Source: Thalassia testudinum (taxonomy: Eukaryota > Streptophyta > Magnoliopsida > Alismatales > Hydrocharitaceae). Taken from it: a stretch of DNA of 64,000 nucleotides. This document shows positions 1 through 11,753 of the stretch, in pieces; position 1 is the first letter of the stretch, and each line of letters opens with the position of its first letter. The position numbers and the translations under genes are program-made. The notes under the pieces were generated by a model. It ran no database searches and was not told the origin of the DNA. It worked only from the letters and a program-made list of their open reading frames with translations. Where the stretch lies: assembly GCA_037157565.1 (NCBI GenBank), contig JAZHRO010000002.1, positions 36,538,501-36,602,500 of the forward strand, read 5' to 3'.

Positions 1-2102
1 CAAGATTTGCTTTGAGAAGGCGCGGGACACGCCCTCCCATGCATTTCAGACGTCTAGGGAACTTACCAGATGGCTAGAAGCACTTCCAGACATCCGGAGA
101 GTTGTCGGACGTCTGGAGCTGGGTCCAGACGGTCCAGAAGAGTTCCTGGACATCTGAGGTTGACGTAGAGCGTGAGGTACATTACTGGACACTTTTAAGA
201 CGTCTGGAAGTTGTTCCAGACACCTGATTTGAGTCAGAAACCCTATTTTTTGACCAGTTTAGGATCCGTTTGAGGTTCGTTTTACACAAACAAGATACCA
301 GTGTTTTCCTTGTGAGTTCCTCTACTTATTAGAAGGCTTTCTATACTGTTTGAATATTCTATTGTGATTGTTCCTTGTTATAGGACTTCGTTCCGTTGTA
401 GGTTCGGGGCTTGCTAAGGCACGTGAGCTTGCCGTTCAAGACCCCAATACTCCTGGGTTGACTGGTAGAGTGGCTTTTCCTAATTTAATTATAACGTAAA
501 TGCATGTGTGGAATGAATGATTAGAACTTAGGATATGGCATGAATCCTAGGATGAGAATTACATGAAGGGCTGTATTGGATGATTGAATTTCAGTCTTGA
601 ATGAGTAGATAGAAATGATAACAACTGCCTGTAAATGAACAAAAACTGCCTGCGAAATATGAAATACTTGTGCTAGTTAACAGTTGCATGTGACTTTTCC
701 GTTGTATACGTTAAATGATATAACACGAGCTGCATGTGTAGAATTTGAGAATGGCAATATGAATAATAGAATATGAGTTGCATGTGTATAGCCTGATAAT
801 GGAAATGCAAATGATAGAATACGAGCTGCATGTATATAACCTGAGTATGGAAACGTGAATGATGAAACCTGGTATGGAATTGAATAAGAAATATGAGCAT
901 GAACCCTATGGGAAAATAGGAGTAGAGTTCCTGGAAATAAATGGAATGGATCCGGAAATGTGAGTGGGGAAGTGAGCTGACCCTTGAGTACGTAATACCA
1001 TGGAGAGCGACTGTCCCCTGTTTAGTGCAGAGCAGAACTAGTCGCCCTTGGGTTGGGACCAGGGGTTAGGATTGGCCACTCTGTACTGACTTCTTGGCCC
1101 TCGCGTACACGGTACCGGGGAGAGCTACTAGTGTAGGGAGAGAGCTAACCACCCCACGGGGCCTGGGGTTCAGCGAGCTACCCTACACCGACTTGTTAGG
1201 CCCACTGGGCAAACCAGGGTAGTTAAGTGAGGGTGCGCGGACTGTGGAGGGGCGAGACCCCTGTTTGGTTCTTAGGGGCTCGACCCCTGTTACTGAGAGG
1301 GCTAGGCCCTATACTGTTCCATGCTGTACTTTGGGTGCACCCGTTAGCGGAAGTGACTGACCACGTGCCAGTGCGGGGTAGCTACCCGTGTGCTTATCGC
1401 ACGTGCCGTAGTCACCGTTACGTCTGTCCTTGACCTTGGGGTGACTGACTGGGTGTAGGATCAACACAGGGGACTCTCCCGGTTAGGAGAGCGCCACATG
1501 TGCCTTCTACTCTTCGGAAAAGACTACAATCAAAATCGTTCCCACGAGGAACATTCGAGATCAAGAAAGAGATTTGGAAACATATAAACCAATGGGTGAA
1601 AAGGAATAAATTATGAAATAAAGAAAATGGAATAAACAACTACCTATCCACTTTTACTGCTTTAGTTAGTTGGTTATCACTCTACTCAGTGTTCGCTGAC
1701 TTTGTGTACTCATAACCCCTTTTCTGGTCCAAGTGTTGAGTAACACAAGTCTACGGCTGCAGAAGATGCTGGGTCCAGTAGAGCCCAGTAGTAGTAGCTT
1801 CTGTTGTTGTACTCTTTTTGTAGTAATGAGTTAGACTCTTTTATCTTTATTTTCTGTACTTTTACATTCTGTACTTTATGTTTCTATATCTTGTTATGTT
1901 TCTACTATTGTGGTGGTGATATGTACTGTAGCAGTTTTTACTTCTTTACTGTTGTACCATTTTACTATTAGTTGCTTAACATAGTGAATGTGGTTTACTT
2001 TCCTGCTTTTTAGTTACTTTTTTGTTAGACGACTGGGTCTTGGGATTAGTCGAGTCGAGCCGGTCTCGGGTCCTGTGGGGATTCGGCAACCGGGTTGTAA
2101 TA
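1..2102 (+). mobile_element. Tekay/Del-type LTR, 3' part (5' end outside window)
   Basis: This block aligns by eye with the LTR at 2810-5479, starting about 680 bp inside that LTR (GGGACACGCCCTCCC here, GGGCACGCCCTCCC there). It runs to the same terminal segment, GGACGACTGGGTC...ACCGGGTTGTAATA. No primer-binding site follows, so it is either a 3' LTR of an element upstream of the window or a solo LTR. It carries several copies of the AGACGTCTG motif (about 48-56, 107-116, 198-207). Family assignment rests on similarity to LTRs attached to chromovirus gag-pol later in the window. The ORFs inside have no family similarity and are treated as noncoding. Confidence 0.8.
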
Positions 2103-2809
2103 GTTATGGTTAGGATAAAATTAATGTAAATCTCCTAAAATTCATAGAAAAATATTCTAAGAGATTTAGTTCCTTTGGTTTGACCATTTGAGCCCATTTT
2201 AATCTAGAATAGAGTTTTAGACCTAAATTTACCCTAATTTGGGATTCTATTCAATTTACTCATTCAAACATGGCCAACAATCAAATCCTAGTTCACCATT
2301 AGATTCCTTGGGTCCAAATTAGGTTTATGCCAAAATTTATGTCTAATTAGAGTCCATCTTGACCTAGTTTGCATTTTAGCCCTTGAAAACTCTAATTCTC
2401 TCATTTAAACCCCTAGGTTTCAATTTTATTACAAATCATTCCCTAACTCTGTCTTCACTTTTTGCAAATGGGTTCCTACCACCATGAGTGTGAACAACAT
2501 TTTCCCAACCCATAGCAACTGACTTCAATCGTCGATTTCTCCCACAATTCACGACCAAATCCTTCCAAACTTGGAAAGATGAATGCCAAGGAGATTCTCT
2601 TTTAGAAGAATCAAATCTCAAGCTCCCATATAGAGCATAGAGCTCCAGCGAGCTCCAAGAACTCAAGAACCTTGTTTCCATAAGGGGTGTGTCCAATTCA
2701 CAGTTTCTAAGCAATTGAAGCCCGAAACCCTCATCTATAAAGACCCTCGGTGCTCCCAGCTTCCTCCTTAGACATGAATAAGCTAGAAATCTCCTCTCTT
2801 CTCCTTCTC
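2103..2809 (+). repeat. Fragment of an old Athila/Tat-type LTR (left piece)
   Basis: The stretch from about 2130 to 2400 matches the same internal LTR segment found at about 9230-9480 and 17760-18010: a run with ATAGAAAAATA, then TTTGACC, CACCAT(C/T)AGATT and GGTCCAAATTAG, in the same order and orientation. The usual LTR start (TGATGAG...) is missing, probably lost beside the LTR that ends at 2102. The likely continuation is 16580-17189, on the far side of the Tekay chimera. No gene is seen. Confidence 0.6.
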
Positions 2810-5479
2810 TGTAAAGATCCATTCTGTTCTGAGCCCTTTAAGACGTCTGGACTGCTAGTCAGACGTCTGGAAATTGAAAATTTGTACATAGCTTTATGTC
2901 TACGCGTTGGCTGCGCACAGGATGCCCTTTTTCCTCTCTTCTCTCTCTTCCTTCTTCCCCACAGAACCCTAGCGCACCCTTATATAAGACCCCTCTCCCC
3001 CCTTCCTCTCTTCCCTACTCCACCATAGCCACCTTCCTTCCTCTCCACTGCAGCGAGAGGGGCGAGCGTGAGAGAGGGTGCGAGAGTGAGCGACGAGGAG
3101 GAGAGGCGGCATGAACAGAGGAGGAAGAGCTTGAGCTCACGAGCTCGTGGGAGCTCGCCGGAGGACGCACGTCCGGAGCGACGCATGCAGGAGGAGGAGT
3201 GCGTCGGGGGAGACATCCCCGACACTTTGCTGCATCCGGAGATGCAGGTGAGAAGGAGAGCCCGCGGTTGTGCGTGGCTAGGAGGAGCAGCAGGTCATTC
3301 TGGTTCTGAGATTTTCCCACAATCAGACGTCTGGCGTGCCGTCCAGATGACGGGTTTGACATTTGGTGACGACACTAGACGTCTGAAAGAAGAACTTCGC
3401 GAAGGTAGGTTCCTCTTGCGGTTACGGCCATGGAGGTGGCACCGCAGCTACGATTTCCACAGCTAAATATAGGTGATTCACCTGTCGCATGCAGGGATAG
3501 CTTAGGGAAGGCGTAGGGCACGCCCTCCCACGCATTTTGGACTTCAGGACAGCTTACCAGACGACCAGAAGCACTTCCAGAAGACTGGAGGAGAGGTCGG
3601 ATGTCTGGAGTTGGATTCAGACAAGTTAAATAGGGATTCTAGATGTCTGAAGTCGATGCAGGGAGCTGAGGTGAGACTCTGGTTACTTTTAAGATGTCTG
3701 GACCTTGTGCCAGACGTCTGATTTAGGTCTGCAGTCCTGTTTTGACCCGTTTAGGATCCGTTTGAGGTCCGTTTTATGCAAACAAGATATCGGTGGATTC
3801 CTTGCGAGTTCCTCTACTTGTTAGAAGGCCTTTTATACTGTTCTGAACATTCTGTTGTGTTATGTTCCTTGGTATATAATTTTGATCTGTTGCATGTTCG
3901 GGGCCTACAGAGGCACGTGAGTCTGCCGTTCGAGCCCCCAATACTACTGGATTGTCTGGTAGAGTGGTTTCCTTCTATTTTAATTATAAAACCTAAATGC
4001 ATAAGTGAAATTGGATAAGTAGAAACCTAGGATGTGGCATGAATCTTAGGACGAGAAGTACTTGCACTGTTTGTATGCGTGTTTGAGATTGCAGTCTTAA
4101 ATGAATGAATAGAAATTTGAACAACTTCCTGTTAATAAACAAAGAGCTGCCTGTGAAATATAAGATGCCTATGCTAGTTAGACAGATACCTGTGACATTT
4201 CTTGTGTATATGCAAATTGTGGAAATACGAGCTGCATGTGTAAAATCTGAGAATGGAAATGTGAATGATGAAACTTGGTATGGAATAACATGGGGAATAC
4301 GAGCATGAACCCTACGGGGAATTAGGAGTAGAGCTCCTGTGGATAAATGGAATGGACTTGGAAATGTGAGTGGGAAGTGTGCGGGCCCTTGAGTATGTGG
4401 TACCAAGGAGAGCGACTGTCCCCTGTTTAGTGTAGAGTGGAGCTAGCCGCCCTTAGGTTGGGACCCAGGGTTAGGATTGGCCACTCTACACCGACTTCTT
4501 TAGCCCTCGTGTACACTGTACTGGGGAGGGTTACTAGTGTAGGGAGAGAACTAGCCACCCCACAGGGATCGGGGTTCAGCTAGCCACCCTGCACCTGCTT
4601 GTTAGGCTCACTAGGCAAACCGGGGTATTCAGACGATGGTGCGCGGACTATGGAGGGGCGAGACCCCTGTTTGGTTCTGAGGGGCTAGACCCCTGTTACT
4701 GAGAAGGCTAGGCCCTATATTGTTCCGTGTTGTACTTTGGGTGTACCTGCTAGTGAAAATGACTGACCGCGTGCCAGTGCGGGGTAGCTACCCGTGCGCT
4801 TATCGTGCATGCTGTAGTCACCGCTATGTCTGTCCATGACCTCGGGGTGGTTGATTGGGTGTAGGATCACCACAGAGGACTCTCCCAGCCAAGAGAGCAC
4901 CACATACGCCTTCTACTCTTCGGAAAAGATTGCAATTAAGATTATTCCCACGAGGAACATGAGAGATCAAGAAAGAGATCTGAAAAGTAAACCAATGGAT
5001 GAAAAGGAATGACTTGTAAAATAAAATAATTGGAAAAGATAAATTACCTGTTAGCTTTTATTGCTTTAGTTAGTTTGGTTACCACTCTACTCAACGTTCG
5101 CTGACTCCATTTTCCCGTACCCCTTTACAAGTCCAGGAGTTGAGCAGCCCGAGTCACCGGCTGTAGAAGGTGCTGAGCCCAGTTGAGCCTAGCAGTAGTT
5201 TCCTATTGTTGTACTTCCTTTTTATTAGTAAGTTCAGACTGTTGTTACCATTCTGTTTCTGTTCTTTTTTTCCACTTTGCTGTTGTGGTGGTGATATGTA
5301 CTCTTAGCAACTTTTACTTCCTTTACTGCTGTACTCTTTTACTGTTAGTTATTTAGCATAGTGTATGTGGTTTACTTTCCCTATTTTTTGGTTATTTCTT
5401 GTTGGACGACTGGGTTTAGGGATTAGTCGAGTCAAGCCAGTCTCGTGTCTTGTAGGGATTCAGGAACCGGGTCATAACA
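2810..5479 (+). mobile_element. Tekay-type 5' LTR (left arm of chimera)
   Basis: The LTR begins TGTAAAGATCC and ends GGGTCATAACA, directly before an initiator-Met-type primer-binding site, which marks it as a 5' LTR. It is 2670 bp, close to the 2709-bp inverted partner at 13871-16579. A TATA box (TATATAA, 2981-2987) lies about 170 bp inside. Palindromic AGACGTCTGG motifs sit upstream of the TATA box (2841-2850, 2861-2870), with others downstream (3324-3333, 3377-3386, 3712-3720). The ORFs read from this LTR are not conserved with the partner LTR and are not called genes. Confidence 0.85.
2981..2987 (+). promoter_or_regulatory. Probable Pol II TATA box of Tekay LTR
   Basis: TATATAA lies in a pyrimidine-rich setting. 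The equivalent positions carry TTATATATAA in the partner LTR (minus strand, 16368-16377) and TTTATAAAA in the LTR at 55238. Conservation of position supports a transcription start about 30 bp downstream. Confidence 0.6.
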
Positions 5480-5482
5480 AGA

Positions 5483-5494
5483 TGGTATCAGAGT
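5483..5494 (+). other. Primer-binding site, initiator-Met tRNA type
   Basis: TGGTATCAGAGT starts three bases after the LTR end and matches the plant initiator-Met-tRNA 3' end complement (TGGTATCAGAGC) at 11 of 12 positions. It primes minus-strand DNA synthesis and fixes the LTR boundary at 5479. Confidence 0.85.
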
Positions 5495-5661
5495 AAGGTC
5501 GTCCCGAGAAATGGGCCAACGAGCTTGAGAATAACCAATTCATGTGCATGTAATTAGAGTAACCACCACAACGTACCGTTTGACATCTGTTCTGAATTCT
5601 TTGCTGAAGTCTGTTAGGGTTGACTTCTTTTTGTTCTGTCTTCCGCGTCTCCTTGCGGGAG

Positions 5662-6438
5662 ATGCCTCGACGTGGAGTTCTTGAGGCGAGCCGTGGACAC
5701 GACCATGGACGAGGTTGAAGAGGCGAACGTGCCGACCCCGAGGTGCCAGTTGACCCGCCACTTCTCCTGGGCGTTCAGGCCCAGGACCTCGCTCAGTTGA
5801 TACGAGACATAGTACGAGAGGAGCATCACCCGCCTCCACGGGCGCCTCACCTTGGGGACGTGGAGGGGGAGTCCTCTATGGGGCTGAGAGACCGACGCAA
5901 CGCTAGACAAGGGGGAGGGGGTGGTCCTCCACCGCCCCCACCGCACTCTGACACTTCTAAGCACGAGCCCTCCTTGCCTAGAGGGGTGCCCATTCCCCCA
6001 CTGCAACTGCACTACGAGCTTTTCGAACAGTTCTGGAAGATGAAGCCCCCCTCCTTCAAGGGGGATGAGGACCCGTATGAGGTAGAGGACTCGCTGGAGT
6101 AGATTGAGAAGGTGTTTGACACCCTTCACCCCCTACGGAGTGCCGCGTGGTCTTGCCACGTACTAGCTAGAAAGTGCGGCACACAAGTGGTGGAGGGCAG
6201 CTAGAGGCCAGTAGAGGGGAGAGCTGACGTGGGACCAATTCGTGACCCTCTTCTGCAAGCAATACTTCTCATAGACTTGGCAGGACCAGAGCAGGCGGGA
6301 GTTCCACACTCTCCGCCAAGGGACGATGACTGTTAGCGTGTACCGCACGCGCTTCCTGGAGCTGTCATGTTTTGCTACAACAGCTGTAGCTACTGAGGAG
6401 GAGCGCCTGTGGAGGTTCACTAAGGAGCTCCGGCATAA
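5662..6438 (+). pseudogene. gag: Tekay gag, truncated pseudogene
   Basis: The start at 5662 (ATG after GGGAGATGCC) matches the starts of the two other Tekay gag copies in the window (13687 minus, 50370 plus). The deduced protein shows the family's proline-rich N-terminus (QAQDLAQLIRD, then PPPPPP), the segment PPSFKGDEDPYE and the capsid-like stretch VYRTRFLELSCFATT. Stop codons (for example GGTTGA near 5716) and small indels break the frame. The match to intact gag ends after KELR. From about 6439 the sequence is reverse-strand integrase, so the zinc knuckle and everything downstream is absent. The product would have been the structural particle protein. Confidence 0.85.
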
Positions 6439-7429
6439 GCTTCCCTTTCACCCCAAAATGCTGTACGCCCTTAATGGGCGAAACACGAAGAAAGACGTGA
6501 TCCCCAACCTCGAACTGCACCTCTCTGCGCTTCCGATCGGCATAACTCTTCTGTCTGCTCTTGATAGTGCGAAGTTGTCTGTGAATCTACTCTATCACCT
6601 CCTAACTCTGCCGAATCAGCCTAGGGCCAACCTCCCACTTGGTCCACACCTCAACCCAACTCAAGGGCACAGTACACCTCTATCAGTACAAAGCCTCGTA
6701 AGGTGCCATGCCGATACTCGAGTGATAGCTATTATTATATGCAAACTCTGCCAGGGGTAAGTGCTCCTCCCAAGAGCCCCTCCAGTCTAGTACACAGGTG
6801 TGTAAAAGGTCCTCGAGTGTGTGTATCGTGTGCTCTGATTGTCCATCCGTCTGGGGGTGGTATGCCGTACTGAACCTTAACCGTGTCCCCAAGGCCTACT
6901 GAAACTCAGCCCAAAACTGGGAAGTAAAATGGGTATCCCGGTTGGATACAATCTCACACAGAACACCTTGCAGACGTACCACATCACGAATATACCTCTC
7001 TGCCAACTACGCTGGTCCCAAGGTGACTCGGATCGGCAAGAAACGTGCCGTCTTCATCAATCTATCTACAATCACCCAGACTGCGTCGTGTCCTCGCTGG
7101 GTAACGGGTAAGCCCACCACCAAGTCCATGGTGATGCTCTCCCACTTCCACTCTAGCACGGGAAGTGGCTGCAACATCCCTGCAGGCCTCTGATGCTCGA
7201 CGTTCACTTACTGGCACACCAAACACTGCTGCACGAACTCACCTACATCCCGCTTCATCCCTCTCCACCAAAAGTCACGTCTCAGATCATGATACATCTT
7301 TGTGTTTCCGGGATGTATGGTGAACCTAGACCCGTGCACCTCAGTTAGGAGCTCTCTCAACAACTACTCGTCCCTGGGAATGCACAAACGTCCCCTCATG
7401 CGTAGCACCTCATTTGTAAAAGAGAAGTC
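6439..7429 (-). pseudogene. Tekay integrase, truncated pseudogene
   Basis: Read on the minus strand, this is the integrase of the right half of the chimera. From N to C it shows a degenerate zinc-binding region (about 7208-7400), the catalytic core start [25 protein letters not shown] (first acidic residue in MDLV) around 7050-7160, then [20 protein letters not shown] and [16 protein letters not shown] (6683-6892). The C-terminal part reads to a segment equivalent to GVRGKL and stops at about 6439, before the chromodomain, where plus-strand gag begins. Stop codons and frameshifts are frequent. Integrase would insert the cDNA into chromatin; this copy cannot. Confidence 0.85.
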
Positions 7430-7903
7430 TCCTAGGTCCCCTAACTGTACACTGTCTCGCAACGACTGCAGGTATGAATCTGTCATCTATCCTGTGATGA
7501 TGCGGTCTATCAGCTCTAGTCTCGTCTATCGTGTCACCGTCACTGCCCCACAATGCCCCTCTAAATCTCGGGGTCGCCAACTGCTCAATTCCTCCATCAG
7601 TCTCCAAATCTGTGCTTGTAAATTGGCCAAGTGGGCTGGTGCCTTCCGGCTCAAAGCGTCAGCCACCACGTTGGCCTTCCTCGAATGGTAGGAGATGTTG
7701 CAGTCATAGTACTTCAGGAGCTCTAACCAACGCCTCTGTCTCATGTTAAGCTCCTTCTGACCAAACAAGTACCTGAGGCTCTTATGATCCATGAAAATCT
7801 CAAAGTTCTCACCGTAAAGGTAGTACCTCCATGTCTTCAGCGTGAAGACAACAACTGCCAGCTCTAAGTCATGGGTAGGGTAGCTAAGCTCATGGGGCTT
7901 CAA
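7430..7903 (-). pseudogene. Tekay RNase H domain, degenerate
   Basis: An open stretch of 125 codons reads [25 protein letters not shown], then [33 protein letters not shown] and [10 protein letters not shown], the standard order of a Ty3/gypsy RNase H. The acidic residues in HDLEL and FMDHKSL are present. It follows reverse transcriptase and precedes integrase on the minus strand, the normal gypsy order. The frame is interrupted on both sides. It would degrade RNA in the RNA-DNA hybrid. Confidence 0.85.
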
Positions 7904-8885
7904 CTACCGCGAAGCATAAGCAACAACATGATCCCGCTGCATGAGTACACCTCCTAACCCCTGCAATGAAGCGTCCATGTAGACCACAAAACCGCCACTG
8001 CTATCTGGGATAGTAAGCACAGGAGCTGAAGTCAGTCTCTCCAACTCCTGAAAACAAGCCTCACAAGCATCTGTCCAAGCAAAGGGCACATCCTTCTGGG
8101 TCAACTGAGTCATCAGACGGGCAATCTGTGAGAAACCCTTGATAAATCGATGGTAGTAACCTGCCAATCCCAAGAAACTGTGTATCTCTGTCACTGTACG
8201 TGGACTCTCCCACCTGAGTACTGCCTCAACATTGGCTGGATTCACAGCCAAGCCATCCCCTGAAATCACATGGCCCAAGAAGGTCACCTGTCTCAATCAA
8301 AACTTGCACTTGCTGTATTTGGCATACAACCTGCGTCGTCTCAAAGTGTCCAGAACCATCCGCAAGTGCTGTCCGTGCTATGTCTGATCCCGTGAGTAAA
8401 CGAGCACATCATCAATAAATACCACCACAAACTGATCCAGATACAGTCTGAACACCCGATTCATCAAATCCTTGAAGGCAGCGGGGGCATTGGTCAGCCC
8501 AAACGGCATGACCAAAAACTCATAATGTCCATACTGGGTGCGGAAAGCTGTCTTGGAGACGTCGGTTTCCCTGATCCTCAACTGGTGGTAGCCTGATCTC
8601 AGATCTATCTTGGAGAAAATCGTGGCACCTCACAACTGGTCAAACAGTTCATAAATCCTCTACAGCGGATACCTGTTCTTGATGGTGACCCTATTCAGCT
8701 GTCTGTAGTCAACACAAAGGCGCAGGATACCATCTTTCTTCTTCACAAATAACACAGGGGCACCCTACGGGGATGCACGGGGCCTCACAAAGCCCTTTTC
8801 CAATAGGTCCTATAGCTGTGACTTAAGCTCTCGCAGCTCAAGTGGTGCCATCCGGTACGATGTTGTAGAAATGGGGCTGGTCCCC
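7904..8885 (-). pseudogene. Tekay reverse transcriptase, 3' part, split by solo LTR
   Basis: Minus-strand reverse transcriptase. Around 8378-8581 it reads [21 protein letters not shown] and [14 protein letters not shown], so the catalytic Asp-Asp of motif C is present. Around 7904-8296 it reads [19 protein letters not shown] and [16 protein letters not shown], the thumb and connection. The 5' part (8580-8885) contains several stops. The coding sequence is cut at 8885 by the solo LTR and continues at 11754, with TCCCC duplicated at both edges. The domain copies genomic RNA into DNA in the particle; this copy is dead. Confidence 0.88.
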
Positions 8886-9810
8886 TGATGAGAACCTCAT
8901 CATGAGCCATAACTAGCTCATTTTGACCCAATACAAAGGATAAAAGCTCCTACATAACTCAAGGAAAGGCTTAACTCAGAGAATTCTGAGTTTAAGGAGA
9001 AAACAAGTCATAAGGGGTAAAAATGCAATTTTACCAGTATAATCTGCATACAGGGTAATTCAGGGTCCAAACATAGGTCAAAGCAACTTAATAAGAATAA
9101 AAGTGGGATGAGATGATCTAGCAAGGGCTACAGCAATTCCAAGGAACTAAATGATAATCTGTAACCCTAAAATAAACCCACTTCAATTCACGAGGTTCAA
9201 GGCAAAGCAAAAATGGAATAAACCCTCTAAAATTCATAGAAAAATAATCTCTAGGGTTTAGAACCTTCAATTTGACCTTAGGAACCCATCTTGACCTACA
9301 TTGAGAACCATACCCAATTAATAACTTAATTTGGGTTTTTGCGTAAATTGACCAGTCAAACAAGGTTTAATCTAGAAATAAAATTCACCATCAGATTCCT
9401 TAGGTCCTAATTAGTCATGTATAAAAACTTGAGCCTAAGAAGAAACCTTCTTGACCAACTTTACACTTTGGTCCTCATATATTTACTTTTTGGCCCTCAA
9501 CTTTTGAACCGTCGCATTTTGGCCCCTAACTCTCCTTCGTTCTTTGCGTTCAGGTCCCCCCTGCAAAACCTGCCAGCACCATGCTCCGGCGACCTTGCGC
9601 GGAGCATGGCGCCGCGCAGGGTGAGGGGGAGAGTCTGGCAAGTAAACCAGGGGTGCCCTACGTCGTCAGCCGTCGCAGGGACACCCCCCTGGTCGCTGTA
9701 ACCCACCATACCGGCCGTGCGAACGCACGGACGGTATGGGTTTCCATCTCCGGCGTCCTCCGGCGAGGGAGACACGTCGTCTCCCTCCGCCTTCCTCCCT
9801 GATTCGGTCC

Positions 9811-9820
9811 CTATAAATAC
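9811..9820 (+). promoter_or_regulatory. Probable Pol II TATA box of Athila-type solo LTR
   Basis: CTATAAATAC followed by CCCCGTCGCTCCACCG. The same element recurs in the related LTRs at 23500-23508, 30788-30796 and 59778-59784 (minus strand), each about 900 bp upstream of the snRNA-type module. Confidence 0.65.
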
Positions 9821-10721
9821 CCCCGTCGCTCCACCGTTCTTCCCAGCTCGGATCTGACGGAGAAAACCCCCAACTTTCCTCTCTTCTCACTCCGGCAGAC
9901 GCCCACCAGCTCCGGCGGTTCTTCCTCCTCCTCCTCTTCGCTCTGCCGCAATACCAGCAGCAGAGACTTCTTCCCCTGCTCTTCCCGCGCCACGCCGCAC
10001 CCAGCTGGCGCCTCTCCGGCCCTCTGCTCGCCGCCGCCCCTTCCCCCGGGCATCTTCTTCTCCGGCGACAGTCGATACGACTGTCGCCCGCTCCGGCCCC
10101 TCCTCCTCCTGCTAAGTAGGTAGAACTCCTCCTCTTCCTCCCCTCTTCCTTTTCCTCACTTTAAACATCTACTGTCGCCCTCGATTCCGACCACTCACCC
10201 TCACCTTCTCCGCCTCCGGCCATCCTCCGGCGAGCCGCTCCCATCACTCCAGCAACCCACACGGCTCGCCGACCACCGCAGAACCTCCGCCTCCTCACCC
10301 TGATCAACCTCCGCCCTTCCACTTCCCCCATATCACCCTCTGCAACTCCACCGAACAAACCCATCTTCCGATCCACAGTCCGACCTAGGGCAGCCCTTAG
10401 GCTCCGCCCCGCCGCCTGCACACCCCCCGACCACCTTCGCCGTGCCACGGCGAAGGTCCTCCGCATTTCTGATTGGGTCGAGAGGCCGTTTTTCTGTGGG
10501 CAGGTACCTGCGCTCGTCGCCGCCATTGTTGAAGCGAAGCAGCTTCTTCACCTGCTGCCCCAGGTGCGAAGCGCCCAGGTCACCCTCCCAGGCTGTGCGG
10601 GGGCACTTCGGCAAAGCGTTAGGCTGCAGTTGAGTCGAAGCTCTCGCGCGAAGCCCCCGCGCTTCGCCTCGACTGCCGCTGCTTCCTCCGTGCAGGCACC
10701 CAAATTGGGGTGGGACATTTA

Positions 10722-10763
10722 GTCCCACCTCGTAACCTTTCAGAGGAGAGCGCCTGCATAAAG
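10722..10763 (+). promoter_or_regulatory. snRNA-type USE + TATA module in LTR (one USE mismatch)
   Basis: GTCCCACCTCG (10722-10732) differs at one base from the plant snRNA-gene upstream sequence element RTCCCACATCG. It is followed after about 24-25 bp by CATAAAG. The related LTRs carry perfect USE cores at the same place. The spacing resembles Pol III-type plant U6/U3 genes, where USE and TATA are closer than in Pol II snRNA genes. Function is inferred. Confidence 0.5.
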
Positions 10764-11307
10764 GCAAAAAGCGCCTTATGCTCGTTGCCTCCTGAGCACG
10801 GGGTGAGGTCCCTCTCACTCACTCACTCGCTCGACCCGGTCTCGTCCGCGCTCACGCCTCGCGGACCTGGCCCGACCCGACTTAGACTGACCTGCACTCC
10901 TCGCCCACCACGCACGCCGGTGGGCCTGGACCCGGGCGCGACCCGTACCCGGCTACCCGGCAGCTCTGGGAGAGCTATCCTATGAGCGGATTCTGTGAGA
11001 GAGAGAGACGCGGGGGGGAGGGTAGAGATAGGTTTTGCCCCTCTCTGATCAAGCTGTGTAAGTGTGCAGGCACAGGTGAAGAAGAACCGTGGAAGAAGAC
11101 GAAGGCTGAAGGAAGGAGGATCACCGAGCGGCACTGTAGCAGCGACGGTTTAAGTCGTCTGATTGGAAAATCAGATGACGTCCTGAAGGCAAGGAAGGAG
11201 AAGGAAGGCGAGGCAGAGGAGAACGCAGAGAGGCCAAGACAAGAACTGAAAGAAGAAAAAGAGCACGAGAAGAAGATCTGAAGAAAGGAAAAGAAGAAAG
11301 AAAGAAG

Positions 11308-11500
11308 AAGAAGAAGAACAGGACCGCTCTGCAGAAGAAAAGAAGAAAGAAGAAGAAGAACAGGACCGCTCTGCAGAAGAAAGGAAAGAAAGAAGAAGAA
11401 GAACAGGACCGCTCTGCAGAAAAGAAGAAAGAAAGAAGAAGAAGAAGAACAGGACCACTCTGCAGAAGAAAGGAAAAGAAGAAAAAGAAGAAGAACAAAA
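11308..11500 (+). repeat. GA-rich tandem repeat in solo LTR (about 43 bp x 4)
   Basis: Four tandem units contain ACAGGACC(G/A)CTCTGCAGAA followed by purine runs. The period is about 43 bp. The corresponding place in the related LTRs at 21901-22059 and 29189-29347 holds a different, 53-bp unit that also contains CTGCAG, so the array expanded independently. Confidence 0.8.
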
Positions 11501-11753
11501 GAAGAGAGCAGAAGATCTGAGAAGGAAGAAGAGGAGAAGCAAAGAGAAATGAAGAAAAGCCAACAAATTCTCTCTCTCTCTCTTTCTTTATTTTTGTAAA
11601 AGAAACTTGTACCCCTAGAATACAACTTGCTCCCTGAGTTCGACCTCGGGAACTCTTTATTTCCGAGTAACAAATTGTATTAAACTGGTAATCACCTCCC
11701 TCTATACTATACTACGACGAAATAATAAAACTATAGAGGAAGGATTCCCACCA

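Larger units (their letters stand above)
8886..11753 (+). mobile_element. Athila/Tat-type solo LTR with TSD TCCCC
   Basis: The LTR begins TGATGAGAACCTCATCA and ends GGATTCCCACCA. It is flanked by TCCCC at 8881-8885 and 11754-11758. Removing 8886-11758 restores the Tekay reverse transcriptase sequence, matching the related copy at about 52315-52345. There is no primer site, polypurine tract or coding domain, so this 2868-bp block is a solo LTR left by recombination. It is the same family as the LTRs of the element at 21662-31721 but diverged at its 3' end. It holds a TATA box (9811-9820), a snRNA-type promoter module (10722-10763), a GA-rich tandem repeat (about 11308-11500) and the GCTCCCTGAGTTCGACCTCG motif near its 3' end. 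ORFs inside it are low-complexity shadows. Confidence 0.92.

Noticed and set aside
3068..3466. 132-codon ORF in the Tekay LTR
   Set aside because: Not conserved in frame in the partner LTR (16080-16480) and rich in Arg/Glu from GAG repeats.
6435..6444. Junction as a HindIII cloning or Hi-C ligation scar
   Set aside because: The AAGCTT belongs to the native integrase sequence (GCAAGCTTCCC in the plus-strand copy at about 54766-54777), so the site alone is not evidence of an artefact; a misjoin is still possible and is listed as an alternative.
10975..11673. Long minus-strand ORFs rich in Ser/Phe/Leu (up to 232 codons)
   Set aside because: They translate the GA-rich tandem repeat of the solo LTR; all frames stay open because of base composition and no family signature is present.
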